A DNA stretch of 5,168 nucleotides, taken from NCBI GenBank assembly GCA_002329405.1, contig DCTE01000196.1, forward strand, positions 490-5,657, written 5' to 3'. Position numbers and translations under genes: made by a program. The notes under the pieces are model-generated. The model had not been told where the DNA came from. It saw nothing but the letters and a program-made list of their open reading frames with translations, and searched no databases. Source of the DNA: Ruminococcaceae bacterium UBA1448 (GTDB taxonomy: Bacteria > Bacillota > Clostridia > Oscillospirales > Ruminococcaceae). Positions 1 through 4,974 of the stretch are shown here, piece after piece (within the stretch, counting starts at the first letter, position 1; every line of letters begins with the position of its first letter).

Positions 1-1
1 T

Positions 2-553
2 ACTGCAGGCGATTTCAGAAACGGATTGACTTTTGATATGGACGGACAGGTTATGCAGGTTATCGAATTCCAGCATGTTAAACCTGGCAAGGGCGCGGCT
101 TTTGTCCGTACCAAACTGAAAAATGTAATCTCCGGTGCTGTCACTGAAACCACCTTTAACCCGACCGCTAAATTCCAGGAAGCTTATGTTGAACGTAAAG
201 ATATGGAATATCTGTACGAAGACGGCGGCCTGTATTACTTCATGGACCCTGAAACTTACGAACAGCTCCCGATTGCTGGCAGCGTCATGAACGACTCTTT
301 CAAATTTGTCAAAGAGAACATGGTCTGCAAGGTTCTTTCCTATAAAGGCAATGTTTTTGGCGTTGAAGCACCCAACTTTGTTGAGCTGCAGGTTACCAAG
401 ACCGACCCTGGCTTCAAGGGCAACACCGCTACCAACGCGACCAAACCTGCTACTCTGGAAACTGGCGCAGAGATCAAAGTCCCGCTGTTCATCGACGAGG
501 GCGAAATGATCAAGATTGATACCAGAACCGGCGAATATCTCTCCAGAGCTTGA
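2..553 (+). CDS. efp: Elongation factor P, 5'-partial
   Basis: EF-P binds ribosomes stalled on polyproline stretches and promotes peptide bond formation in the cytoplasm. The reading frame is open from base 2 (TAGDFRNG...) to the TGA at 551-553, giving 183 residues. The family is about 185 residues long and starts with M-x-(T/S)AGDFRNG, so only about two residues and the start codon lie outside the window. The KOW-like N-terminal domain carries the tip loop HVKPGKGAAF. Its lysine (codon 89-91) falls at residue 32 once the missing residues are added, matching the modified Lys32 of Bacillus subtilis EF-P. The two OB-fold domains follow, and the protein ends with the usual KIDTRTGEYLSRA. A TTG at 26 in this frame is internal and not the start. 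No terminator separates it from the next gene, so the two may be co-transcribed. Identification is very secure. Confidence 0.98.
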   Translation, partial: TAGDFRNGLTFDMDGQVMQVIEFQHVKPGKGAAFVRTKLKNVISGAVTETTFNPTAKFQEAYVERKDMEYLYEDGGLYYFMDPETYEQLPIAGSVMNDSFKFVKENMVCKVLSYKGNVFGVEAPNFVELQVTKTDPGFKGNTATNATKPATLETGAEIKVPLFIDEGEMIKIDTRTGEYLSRA

Positions 554-609
554 TTTGGCTGATCGAGAGCATACGAGCAGAATATTTTTACAAGTAACCG
601 CATAAAATG

Positions 610-629
610 GAAACGGAAGATTCCGTTTC
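610..629 (+). repeat. Perfect 9-bp inverted repeat between efp and the next gene
   Basis: GAAACGGAA (610-618) and TTCCGTTTC (621-629) are exact reverse complements separated by two bases. They could form an RNA hairpin (8 bp with a 4-base loop) or serve as a protein-binding palindrome. No T-run follows, so it is not a standard intrinsic terminator. It lies just upstream of the ribosome binding site GGTGGAGG (636-643) of the downstream gene. Its role is unknown: RNA processing, mRNA stability and an operator are all possible. Confidence 0.55.
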
Positions 630-650
630 ATCGCGGGTGGAGGTTTCAAT

Positions 651-1091
651 ATGGAACTGATGGAAAAAGTTGCTTATCTGAAAGGTATGGTTGACATGGC
701 GGAGTTTGACCCCGCCTCCAAGGAAACCAAAGTCCTTCGCGCGCTGATCGACGCGGTGGACGAGATGGCACAGACAGTTGCTGAGCTGGTGGAAGCCAAT
801 TCTCAGATGTGCGAAGTAATTGAGTCGCTGGATGAGGATTTGACCGAAGTCGAAAACGACCTGTATGGTGAAGACGACGAGGACGAAGAAGATTATGACG
901 ACGATGAAGACGATGAGGAAGATGTTTATGAAGTAACATGTCCTTCCTGCGGCGAAGTCTTTGAGGTCGATGAGGCGATGCTGGACGAAGGCGAGATCAA
1001 CTGCCCTGCTTGCGGTGAGCTGCTCGAATTTGATTTGCAGATTGACGATCCTCCCGCTGAAGATGGTGCGGAAACGTCTGTAGAAGACTGA
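651..1091 (+). CDS. CD1247-type acidic protein with C-terminal zinc ribbon
   Basis: This 146-residue cytoplasmic protein has three visible parts. Residues 1-70 are predicted helical, probably a coiled coil (MELMEKVAYLKGMVDMAEFD onward), and resemble the CD1247 N-terminal domain named from Clostridioides difficile. Residues 74-91 are an almost uninterrupted Asp/Glu tract with a single Tyr. Residues 97-121 are a zinc-ribbon-like unit with two CxxC pairs (Cys97/Cys100 and Cys118/Cys121) in the contexts CPSCGE and CPACGE. The ATG at 651 is preceded by GGTGGAGG (636-643) with a 7-nt gap, which fixes the start. It sits 97 bp after efp on the same strand. The family name comes from recognising the N-terminal pattern. 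The biochemical function is not established, and the zinc ribbon suggests a nucleic-acid or protein contact. An RNA polymerase delta-like role for the acidic tail would be speculation. Confidence 0.85.
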   Translation: MELMEKVAYLKGMVDMAEFDPASKETKVLRALIDAVDEMAQTVAELVEANSQMCEVIESLDEDLTEVENDLYGEDDEDEEDYDDDEDDEEDVYEVTCPSCGEVFEVDEAMLDEGEINCPACGELLEFDLQIDDPPAEDGAETSVED

Positions 1092-1154
1092 TTTTGTGCC
1101 CAGTAGTTGGATAGAACATCAGTGCTATCTGGCTTTTTGGCAAAACTTCATACG

Positions 1155-1305
1155 TTGTTTCGGGGCGGAGTGAGATTCTCCACCGGCAGTATAGTCTGCG
1201 AACGCCAGTGATGGTGCCGATCCGGTGCAATTCCGGAACCGACGGTAAAAAGTCTGACTGATTTTTGCCAATCAGGTCAGATGGAAGTCCGGATGAGAGA
1301 AACAG
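1155..1305 (+). ncRNA. FMN riboswitch aptamer (RFN element)
   Basis: The conserved RFN core is present in order: TCGGGGCGGAGTGAGATTCTCC, interrupted here for length, begins at 1160; ACCGGCAGTA follows, then the CCGGTGCAATTCCGG arm, then CCGACGGTAAAAAGTC, and finally GTCCGGATGAGAGA. P1 pairs 1155-1161 (TTGTTTC) with 1299-1305 (GAAACAG). P2 pairs GGAG (1167-1170) with CTCC (1178-1181). P3 pairs GCAG (1186-1189) with CTGC (1196-1199). A variable arm CGCCA/TGGTG (1203-1207/1212-1216) has a GTGA loop. Another arm pairs TCCGG (1221-1225) with CCGGA (1233-1237). A 10-bp variable arm (1254-1263 with 1270-1280, one bulged G) extends the last region. FMN binding normally stabilises P1 and represses the downstream riboflavin gene. 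Here that gene is ribU, which fits. Confidence 0.96.
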
Positions 1306-1314
1306 GTAAAGAGA

Positions 1315-1344
1315 CGAAAGGGCTTTTTCCCTTTTGTATTTTTG
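1315..1344 (+). promoter_or_regulatory. Hairpin with T-rich tail in the riboswitch expression platform
   Basis: CGAAAGGG (1315-1322) pairs with CCCTTTTG (1329-1336), including one G-U pair, around a 6-base loop. TATTTTTG follows. It lies between the aptamer and the stronger terminator at 1355. It may be a first, weaker terminator or a spacer structure. GGGCT (1320-1324) could instead pair with AGCCC (1355-1359), breaking both this hairpin and the terminator, so it might form part of an antiterminator. That alternative is an inference made by eye. Confidence 0.45.
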
Positions 1345-1354
1345 CGTATCCATC

Positions 1355-1388
1355 AGCCCCTGCCAGTTGGCGGGGGCTTTTGTTTTTT
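1355..1388 (+). terminator. Intrinsic terminator of the FMN riboswitch
   Basis: AGCCCCTGCC (1355-1364) pairs with GGCGGGGGCT (1369-1378), one G-U pair included, around the 4-base loop AGTT. The tract TTTTGTTTTTT (1378-1388) follows. This is a textbook rho-independent terminator between the FMN aptamer and ribU. It is therefore the likely output of the switch: with FMN bound, transcription stops before ribU. Confidence 0.88.
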
Positions 1389-1427
1389 CCGAACAATGCC
1401 TGAAGTACGCTTTATATTTTTGTGCGT

Positions 1428-1443
1428 GGACAGGAAACTGTCC
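1428..1443 (+). promoter_or_regulatory. GAAA-capped hairpin adjoining the ribU ribosome binding site
   Basis: GGACAG (1428-1433) and CTGTCC (1438-1443) form a perfect 6-bp stem closed by a GAAA tetraloop of the stable GNRA class. The next bases, GGAAAGGA (1444-1451), are the Shine-Dalgarno region of ribU. The position suggests an effect on translation initiation or transcript stability, but no switching partner was identified. Confidence 0.5.
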
Positions 1444-1460
1444 GGAAAGGATGATGTGTG

Positions 1461-2060
1461 ATGGTTACACAGAGCAAAAGAAATGTACAGGTTCGTGCAA
1501 TGGTTATGACAGCGCTTTTGGCAGCAATGTCGTACATTCTGGCGATGATGTCATTTTCCGTGCCGTTTATGCCGAGTTTTATCAAGCTGGATGTCTCCGA
1601 GCTGCCGGCATTGATTGGCTCGTTCAGCCTTGGTCCGGTCTATGGCGTCGTGATCTGCCTGGTCAAAAATTTGTTGGGGTTGATGAATACCAGCACCAAT
1701 GGTATTGGTGAGCTTTCCAACTTTTTGTTGGGCGCAATGTTTGTATTTCCGGCTGGACTGTTTTATCAGCGCAATAAGACCCGCAAGGGGGCCATTATCG
1801 GCAGCCTGATCGGTGCCATTTGTATGGCAGTCGGATCGGTATTTACCAATATCTTTCTGGTTTACCCGATTTACTATAATTTCATGGCAGAGGAAGCAAT
1901 CCTTTCAGCCTATCAGCTGATCGTTCCTGCAATGAAGAGCGTTAAACAGTGCATTATCTGCTTTAACATGCCCTTTACCTTTATGAAGGCGATGCTCAGT
2001 GTTCTGATCAGCCTGCTGGTCTATAAACGTCTGTCCCCCGTCATCAAGGGCAAAGTATAA
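1461..2060 (+). CDS. ribU: Riboflavin ECF transporter substrate-binding (S) component RibU
   Basis: RibU is the membrane subunit that binds riboflavin and delivers it to the shared ECF module (EcfA, EcfA', EcfT) for ATP-driven uptake. The 199-residue protein is hydrophobic throughout, with about six membrane segments near residues 13-32, 47-70, 83-101, 110-135, 148-168 and 173-191. Helix 1 carries the small-residue AxxxA pattern (Ala18, Ala22) that S components use to contact EcfT. The motifs PFMPSFIKLDVSELPALIG (residues 35-53) and NGIGELSNFLLGA (80-92) match RibU proteins of Clostridia. The start is ambiguous: GTG at 1458 or ATG at 1461. Both follow GGAAAGGA (1444-1451); ATG is preferred on codon grounds and the difference is one residue. 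The FMN riboswitch directly upstream independently supports riboflavin as substrate. A terminator follows, so the gene appears monocistronic. The ECF module genes are not in this window. Confidence 0.95.
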   Translation: MVTQSKRNVQVRAMVMTALLAAMSYILAMMSFSVPFMPSFIKLDVSELPALIGSFSLGPVYGVVICLVKNLLGLMNTSTNGIGELSNFLLGAMFVFPAGLFYQRNKTRKGAIIGSLIGAICMAVGSVFTNIFLVYPIYYNFMAEEAILSAYQLIVPAMKSVKQCIICFNMPFTFMKAMLSVLISLLVYKRLSPVIKGKV

Positions 2061-2080
2061 ATCATCTGATTTTTTGTTAC

Positions 2081-2117
2081 AGAAGAGGCCGCCGAATGGT
2101 TTGGCCTCTTTTCTTTT
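2081..2117 (+). terminator. Intrinsic terminator after ribU
   Basis: AAGAGGCC (2083-2090) pairs with GGCCTCTT (2103-2110), extended outward by a G-U and an A-T pair. The loop may fold further (CC with GG at 2092-2093/2098-2099). The T-rich run TTTTCTTTT ends at 2117. It starts 20 bp after the ribU stop codon and separates ribU from the MIF-family operon. Confidence 0.88.
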
Positions 2118-2128
2118 GGGCAGAATAC

Positions 2129-2137
2129 TGGTATAAT
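2129..2137 (+). promoter_or_regulatory. Extended -10 promoter of the MIF/two-component operon
   Basis: TGGTATAAT is a perfect extended -10 element (TGnTATAAT). No good -35 hexamer is present at the usual 17-bp spacing: the bases there (2109-2114, TTTTCT) belong to the ribU terminator tail. Extended -10 promoters can do without a strong -35. Transcription would begin near 2143-2145, leaving a leader of about 60 nt before the first MIF gene. Confidence 0.72.
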
Positions 2138-2140
2138 AAA

Positions 2141-2177
2141 AACAGTTTCGGGGTTTGTTCCCCGCTGCTCAACAGTT
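2141..2177 (+). promoter_or_regulatory. Possible LytTR-type operator: AACAGTT direct repeat
   Basis: AACAGTT occurs at 2141-2147 and again at 2171-2177, exactly 30 bp apart and so on roughly the same face of the helix. The core ACAGTT matches the half-site bound by AgrA/LytTR regulators, and a LytTR regulator is encoded in the operon that follows. Known AgrA half-sites are closer together (about 21-22 bp start to start), so the spacing is not canonical. Placement at and just after the predicted transcription start would suit autorepression better than activation. Confidence 0.4.
2149..2164 (+). promoter_or_regulatory. Leader hairpin near the predicted 5' end of the MIF operon mRNA
   Basis: CGGGG (2149-2153) pairs with CCCCG (2160-2164) around the loop TTTGTT. 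CAG (2143-2145) could add pairs with CTG (2165-2167) across a TTT bulge. It begins only a few bases after the predicted transcription start, so it could protect the 5' end of the mRNA. It lies between the two AACAGTT repeats. A T-run (2179-2184) follows 14 bases later, which is too far for a normal terminator. Confidence 0.4.
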
Positions 2178-2192
2178 GTTTTTTAAAATGAC

Positions 2193-2198
2193 AGGAGG
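2193..2198 (+). promoter_or_regulatory. Shine-Dalgarno site fixing the start of the first MIF gene
   Basis: A perfect AGGAGG lies 7 nt before the ATG at 2206. The frame is open further upstream to a TTG at 2155, but only the ATG has this site and gives the Met-Pro N-terminus that the tautomerase superfamily needs. Confidence 0.9.
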
Positions 2199-2205
2199 TT
2201 ATCAT

Positions 2206-2547
2206 ATGCCTTATATTCGTACCACCACCAATGTACCGGTTTCTGACAGTGCTGCAGAGAAAATCCGTGCAGAGCTTGGACAGGCAATCCGTCTGATTCC
2301 CGGCAAGAGTGAGCAATGGCTGATGCTCGCAGTGGAAGGGGATAAAAAAATGTACTTTTCCGGTTCGGATAAGCCGCTCGCGATGGCAGAAGTCAGCCTT
2401 TACGGAGCAGCCGATGGAGAATGCTATAACCGGCTGACCGGTAAGATTACCGAGATTCTGTCAAAAGTCCTTTCGGTGCCTGCTGACCGGATCTATGTAC
2501 GGTATTCCGAGACGGAGTACTGGGGATGGAATGGTGAGAATTTCTGA
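2206..2547 (+). CDS. MIF-family protein (phenylpyruvate tautomerase-like), first copy
   Basis: This 113-residue protein belongs to the MIF branch of the tautomerase superfamily: small beta-alpha-beta proteins that form trimers and use an N-terminal proline as catalytic base. Visible hallmarks are Pro2, exposed once Met1 is removed; TNVPVS (8-13), like the TNVP of animal MIF; IPGK with Lys34, aligning with catalytic Lys32 of human MIF; Tyr97, aligning with Tyr95; and the C-terminal WGWNGENF, resembling the human GWNNSTF. Human Asn97 is replaced by Arg99, Ile64 by Tyr66, and the CxxC redox motif is absent (Leu58 and Ala61). The length matches human MIF (115 with Met). No signal peptide or membrane segment is seen. 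It is first in an apparent operon, 20 bp before a related gene. Enol-keto tautomerase activity is plausible, but the natural substrate is unknown. Confidence 0.88.
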   Translation: MPYIRTTTNVPVSDSAAEKIRAELGQAIRLIPGKSEQWLMLAVEGDKKMYFSGSDKPLAMAEVSLYGAADGECYNRLTGKITEILSKVLSVPADRIYVRYSETEYWGWNGENF

Positions 2548-2567
2548 TGGGGAAAGGGTGAGCGGAT

Positions 2568-2915
2568 ATGCCGATGATTGATCTGAGCACCAATGTCACC
2601 GTCTCCGAACGGGCCCGGCTGGAACTTGCCCGTGGTCTGGGAGAAGCAATCTGCCTGATTCCCGGAAAGGATGAGGACAGCCTGATGCTGCGGATTTCTG
2701 GCAATAACGATATGTTTTTCAAAGGCAGGGATGATATTCCGATGGCGTATGTCCGTACTGATCTGTATGCACAGCTGCCGGATGAAGAATACCAGCCTTT
2801 TGGAGATGCGGTGATGCGGCTGCTGGGAAAGGTGTTGACCATTCCGTCCGGCAATGTCTATCTGACCATCCGGCAGATTCCCTGCTGGATCACACGTGGT
2901 GAACAACATGATTAA
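2568..2915 (+). CDS. MIF-family protein, second and more diverged copy
   Basis: This 115-residue paralogue of the preceding gene is identical to it at roughly a third of positions by eye. Shared features include MP-I---TNV-VS, LG-AI-LIPGK-E--LML, the central G---M-F-G-D and KVL--P near residue 90. It keeps Pro2, Lys34 and the Tyr equivalent to human MIF Tyr95 (Tyr98), so a tautomerase-type active site is possible. The C-terminal GWN signature of the first copy is lost: the tail is IRQIPCWITRGEQHD. Thr100 replaces the catalytic-pocket Asn. The ATG at 2568 follows AAGGGTG (2554-2560) with a 7-nt gap. The 3' end overlaps the start of the response regulator gene by 8 nt, indicating translational coupling. 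It may form mixed trimers with the first copy, which is an inference. The substrate is unknown. Confidence 0.82.
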   Translation: MPMIDLSTNVTVSERARLELARGLGEAICLIPGKDEDSLMLRISGNNDMFFKGRDDIPMAYVRTDLYAQLPDEEYQPFGDAVMRLLGKVLTIPSGNVYLTIRQIPCWITRGEQHD

Positions 2916-3612
2916 GATTGCAGTATGTGATGATGTCCAGCAGGATCAGCAGCTGCTGGTTTCACTGATCCGGGAACTTGACCCGTTTGACGGGCAGTTT
3001 GCGCTGGACCAGTTTTCGAGCGGGGAGGCACTGCTTGCATCGGAAAAACGGCCGTATGATATGGTAGTGTTGGATGTACAGATGCCGGAGATGTCCGGTT
3101 ATCGGACGGCGCAGCTGCTGCGGGAGACCGACAGCAAAACAGTTCTAGCTTTCCTGACCGGAGTGGCAGCACCGACAGTGGAGGTGTTCCGGGTCACGCC
3201 GTTCCGGTATCTGATGAAACAGATGGGGCGGGAAGAACTGATGCAGGAACTGACCGCCTGCTTCCATGAGGTGGAACGGACCAACCAGTATGTAACCTTT
3301 CAGTCGGGTGGGGAGCTGCTGAGGCTGTCGGTGTCTTCAATCCTGTATTTGGTCATTCAGGGGAGGAGCGTCGATGTTATCACCGATCAGGGACGGTACA
3401 GTTTAAAAATCAAGATGGCCCAGCTGCAGGATGTGCTGGCTCCGCATGGGTTTGGCTGCTGCCACAAAAGTTATCTGTGTAATTTTTCGCGGATTATCTC
3501 GGTCAGCTCCAGCTCTGTGATCATGGAAAATGGGGATATCCTGCCGGTGTCCCAGCCCAAGGCTAAGAGCTTTAAGAGTGAGTTTCTGCATTTTGCAAAA
3601 ACAACTGTCTGA
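2908..3612 (+). CDS. LytTR-family response regulator (AgrA/LytR-like)
   Basis: This 234-residue transcription regulator is phosphorylated by its partner kinase. The receiver domain (residues 1-120) has the acidic pair Asp8-Asp9, phospho-acceptor Asp56 in VVLDVQMPEMSG, Thr84 (FLTG) and Lys104 in PFRYLMK, so all canonical phosphorylation residues are present. The LytTR DNA-binding domain (about 128-234) shows FGCCHKSYLCNFSRI (182-196) and NGDILPVSQ (208-216). The usual YIE near its start is YLV (147-149). ATG 2908 is chosen because it gives the standard MIKIAVCDD start. In-frame GTG codons at 2896 and 2899 would add three or four residues, and the ribosome binding site is weak (GGTGA, 2898-2902), which suggests coupling to the overlapping MIF gene. 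The kinase gene starts 12 nt after the stop. Targets are unknown; its own operon leader is a candidate. Confidence 0.93.
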   Translation: MIKIAVCDDVQQDQQLLVSLIRELDPFDGQFALDQFSSGEALLASEKRPYDMVVLDVQMPEMSGYRTAQLLRETDSKTVLAFLTGVAAPTVEVFRVTPFRYLMKQMGREELMQELTACFHEVERTNQYVTFQSGGELLRLSVSSILYLVIQGRSVDVITDQGRYSLKIKMAQLQDVLAPHGFGCCHKSYLCNFSRIISVSSSSVIMENGDILPVSQPKAKSFKSEFLHFAKTTV

Positions 3613-3624
3613 GGAGTGTGACAG

Positions 3625-4974
3625 ATGCAGGAATTGTTATACTGGATGCTTGCGCAGGCACCGTCTAATATCTTTGTTTTGCTGATGATGGAGGATCTTT
3701 GCCACCGGACGTTGGTTCCGGTGGAGGAGCATCGGAGGAGTACGCCTTATTTGTTTACAGCCGTTGCGATCGTGATGACAGGTGCGGACCTGTTTCACAA
3801 TAGTTTTCTGACAATGGCGGTGACATGCGCCTTTATCGGAGCACTGATCGGCTGGCTGTATGCAAGGGAAAGGCCGTATATCCGGCTGGTGATGGCGGGA
3901 ATTTTCTGTCTGTTGATTTCGGCGTCGGATATGGTTGGATTCGGTTTGTGGAGTGCCGGACGGATGGTCGGGTACAACGGTGGCAATCCACTGGTTTGCC
4001 AGTCGATTGGCGGACAATTTTTCCTGCTGCTGGTGTTTATTTTGATGCGCTGGTATATCCGGGCAGCGGTTACGGTTTACCATTCAAATGAAAGTACCTG
4101 GTTCTGGGTTTGCCTGATTGTACCGGGTGTCAGTTTGCCGACGATGGGAGTTTTCTGGCGTCTGGCGATGACAGGGCATTACAGTGATCAGCTGGATATG
4201 GCGATGATGCTTTGCTGCACTGCGCTGCTGTTTGGATGCCAGGCTTCTTTTCGGATGTTTGAAAATATCGCTTCTCAAATGGAAGTGACCCGGGAGTATC
4301 AGGCTATCCGGCTGCGGCAGGAGATGGAAAAAAGGCATTATGAGCTGGTACAGCGGAAAAATGAGCAGTACGCCTCAGCAGCACATGATTTGAAGCATCA
4401 TCTCCGCTGTTTGTCCGATATGGCAAAGCAGGGCCAGTTGGACAGTATCCGCAGTTATATTGCCGGGATGCAGCAGGAAGAAAAGCGCAGACGGCAGGAT
4501 GAATATCTGCGCATGTTTACGCAGGATCGGGTGCTGAATGTAATCCTGAGCGAAAAGGCCAGGATTGCCGCTGATGAGGAAATTAAGTTTACCGCCGATC
4601 TGACGGCCGGTTTGGACTTTCTCGACTCGCTGGACAGCTGTGCGCTGATGGGCAATCTGCTGGATAATGCGCTGGAGGGAGCGAGAACGACCCTTCCAGG
4701 GAAAGAACGGTTTGTCCGGGTGCAGATCCGCCCGTTCAATCAGGGATTTGTGCTTGTCCGGGTAGAAAACAGCTTTTCCGGTTTTCTGCGGGAGAAGAAT
4801 GGCCGTCTGCTGTCTACCAAGGACGAAGGCGGACGCGGATATGGGATGCAGAGCATCGCCCAGATCGCCGAAAAAACCGGCGGCAGTATGGAGTATGAAA
4901 GCCATGATGGCATCTTCACTGTCAATGTGCTGTTGAACCTGCTCCTCAGCGAAGAGGAACCACTTCGACCCTGA
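3625..4974 (+). CDS. AgrC-like sensor histidine kinase (GHKL ATPase, HPK10 type)
   Basis: This 449-residue membrane kinase has an N-terminal sensor of about six hydrophobic segments (near 8-22, 42-60, 62-80, 86-108, 128-147, 158-178, with another at 193-208). A predicted coiled coil (212-250) leads to the dimerisation/phospho-acceptor helix HDLKHHLRCLSDM with His254. The ATP-binding domain carries the N-box NLLDNALEGA (344-353) and the glycine-rich GGRGYGMQSI (402-411). This architecture is typical of AgrC-family kinases, which usually sense secreted peptides and signal to LytTR regulators, like the one encoded 12 nt upstream. The ATG at 3625 follows GAGGAG (3611-3616) by 8 nt. No agrB-like processing enzyme or peptide gene is in the window, and the flanking genes on the two sides are MIF paralogues and an opposing gene. 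The ligand is therefore unknown. The 3' end overlaps the opposing gene by 29 nt. Confidence 0.93.
   Translation: MQELLYWMLAQAPSNIFVLLMMEDLCHRTLVPVEEHRRSTPYLFTAVAIVMTGADLFHNSFLTMAVTCAFIGALIGWLYARERPYIRLVMAGIFCLLISASDMVGFGLWSAGRMVGYNGGNPLVCQSIGGQFFLLLVFILMRWYIRAAVTVYHSNESTWFWVCLIVPGVSLPTMGVFWRLAMTGHYSDQLDMAMMLCCTALLFGCQASFRMFENIASQMEVTREYQAIRLRQEMEKRHYELVQRKNEQYASAAHDLKHHLRCLSDMAKQGQLDSIRSYIAGMQQEEKRRRQDEYLRMFTQDRVLNVILSEKARIAADEEIKFTADLTAGLDFLDSLDSCALMGNLLDNALEGARTTLPGKERFVRVQIRPFNQGFVLVRVENSFSGFLREKNGRLLSTKDEGGRGYGMQSIAQIAEKTGGSMEYESHDGIFTVNVLLNLLLSEEEPLRP

Noticed and set aside
633..643. GCGGGTGGAGG, which partly resembles the GGGTGG part of a T-box antiterminator.
   Set aside because: The complementary ACCGCG part and the upstream specifier-loop structure of a T-box are absent. 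The bases are explained as the ribosome binding site of the gene at 651.
646..939. A 97-codon minus-strand frame rich in Arg, His and Pro.
   Set aside because: It is the antisense shadow of the acidic protein at 651-1091; the basic composition simply mirrors the Asp/Glu codons on the other strand.
1098..1138. Possible terminator after the CD1247-type gene: CCAG/CTGG and ATAG/CTAT pairings followed by CTTTTT.
   Set aside because: The stem is interrupted by an unpaired stretch of several bases and is AT-rich, so it is too weak to call, although some termination here is possible.
1137..1155. A candidate promoter for ribU upstream of the riboswitch (TTGGCA at 1137 and CATACG at 1150).
   Set aside because: The two elements are far too close (7 bp) and no matching -10 lies at 16-18 bp. 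The ribU promoter could not be located by eye.
1334..1711. A plus-strand frame of 125 codons starting in the riboswitch region.
   Set aside because: It runs through the intrinsic terminator and then overlaps ribU out of frame. Its start has no ribosome binding site.
3825..4091. A second plus-strand frame of 88 codons inside the kinase gene.
   Set aside because: It is a frame shadow of the membrane-sensor region of the kinase and has no ribosome binding site or recognisable domain.
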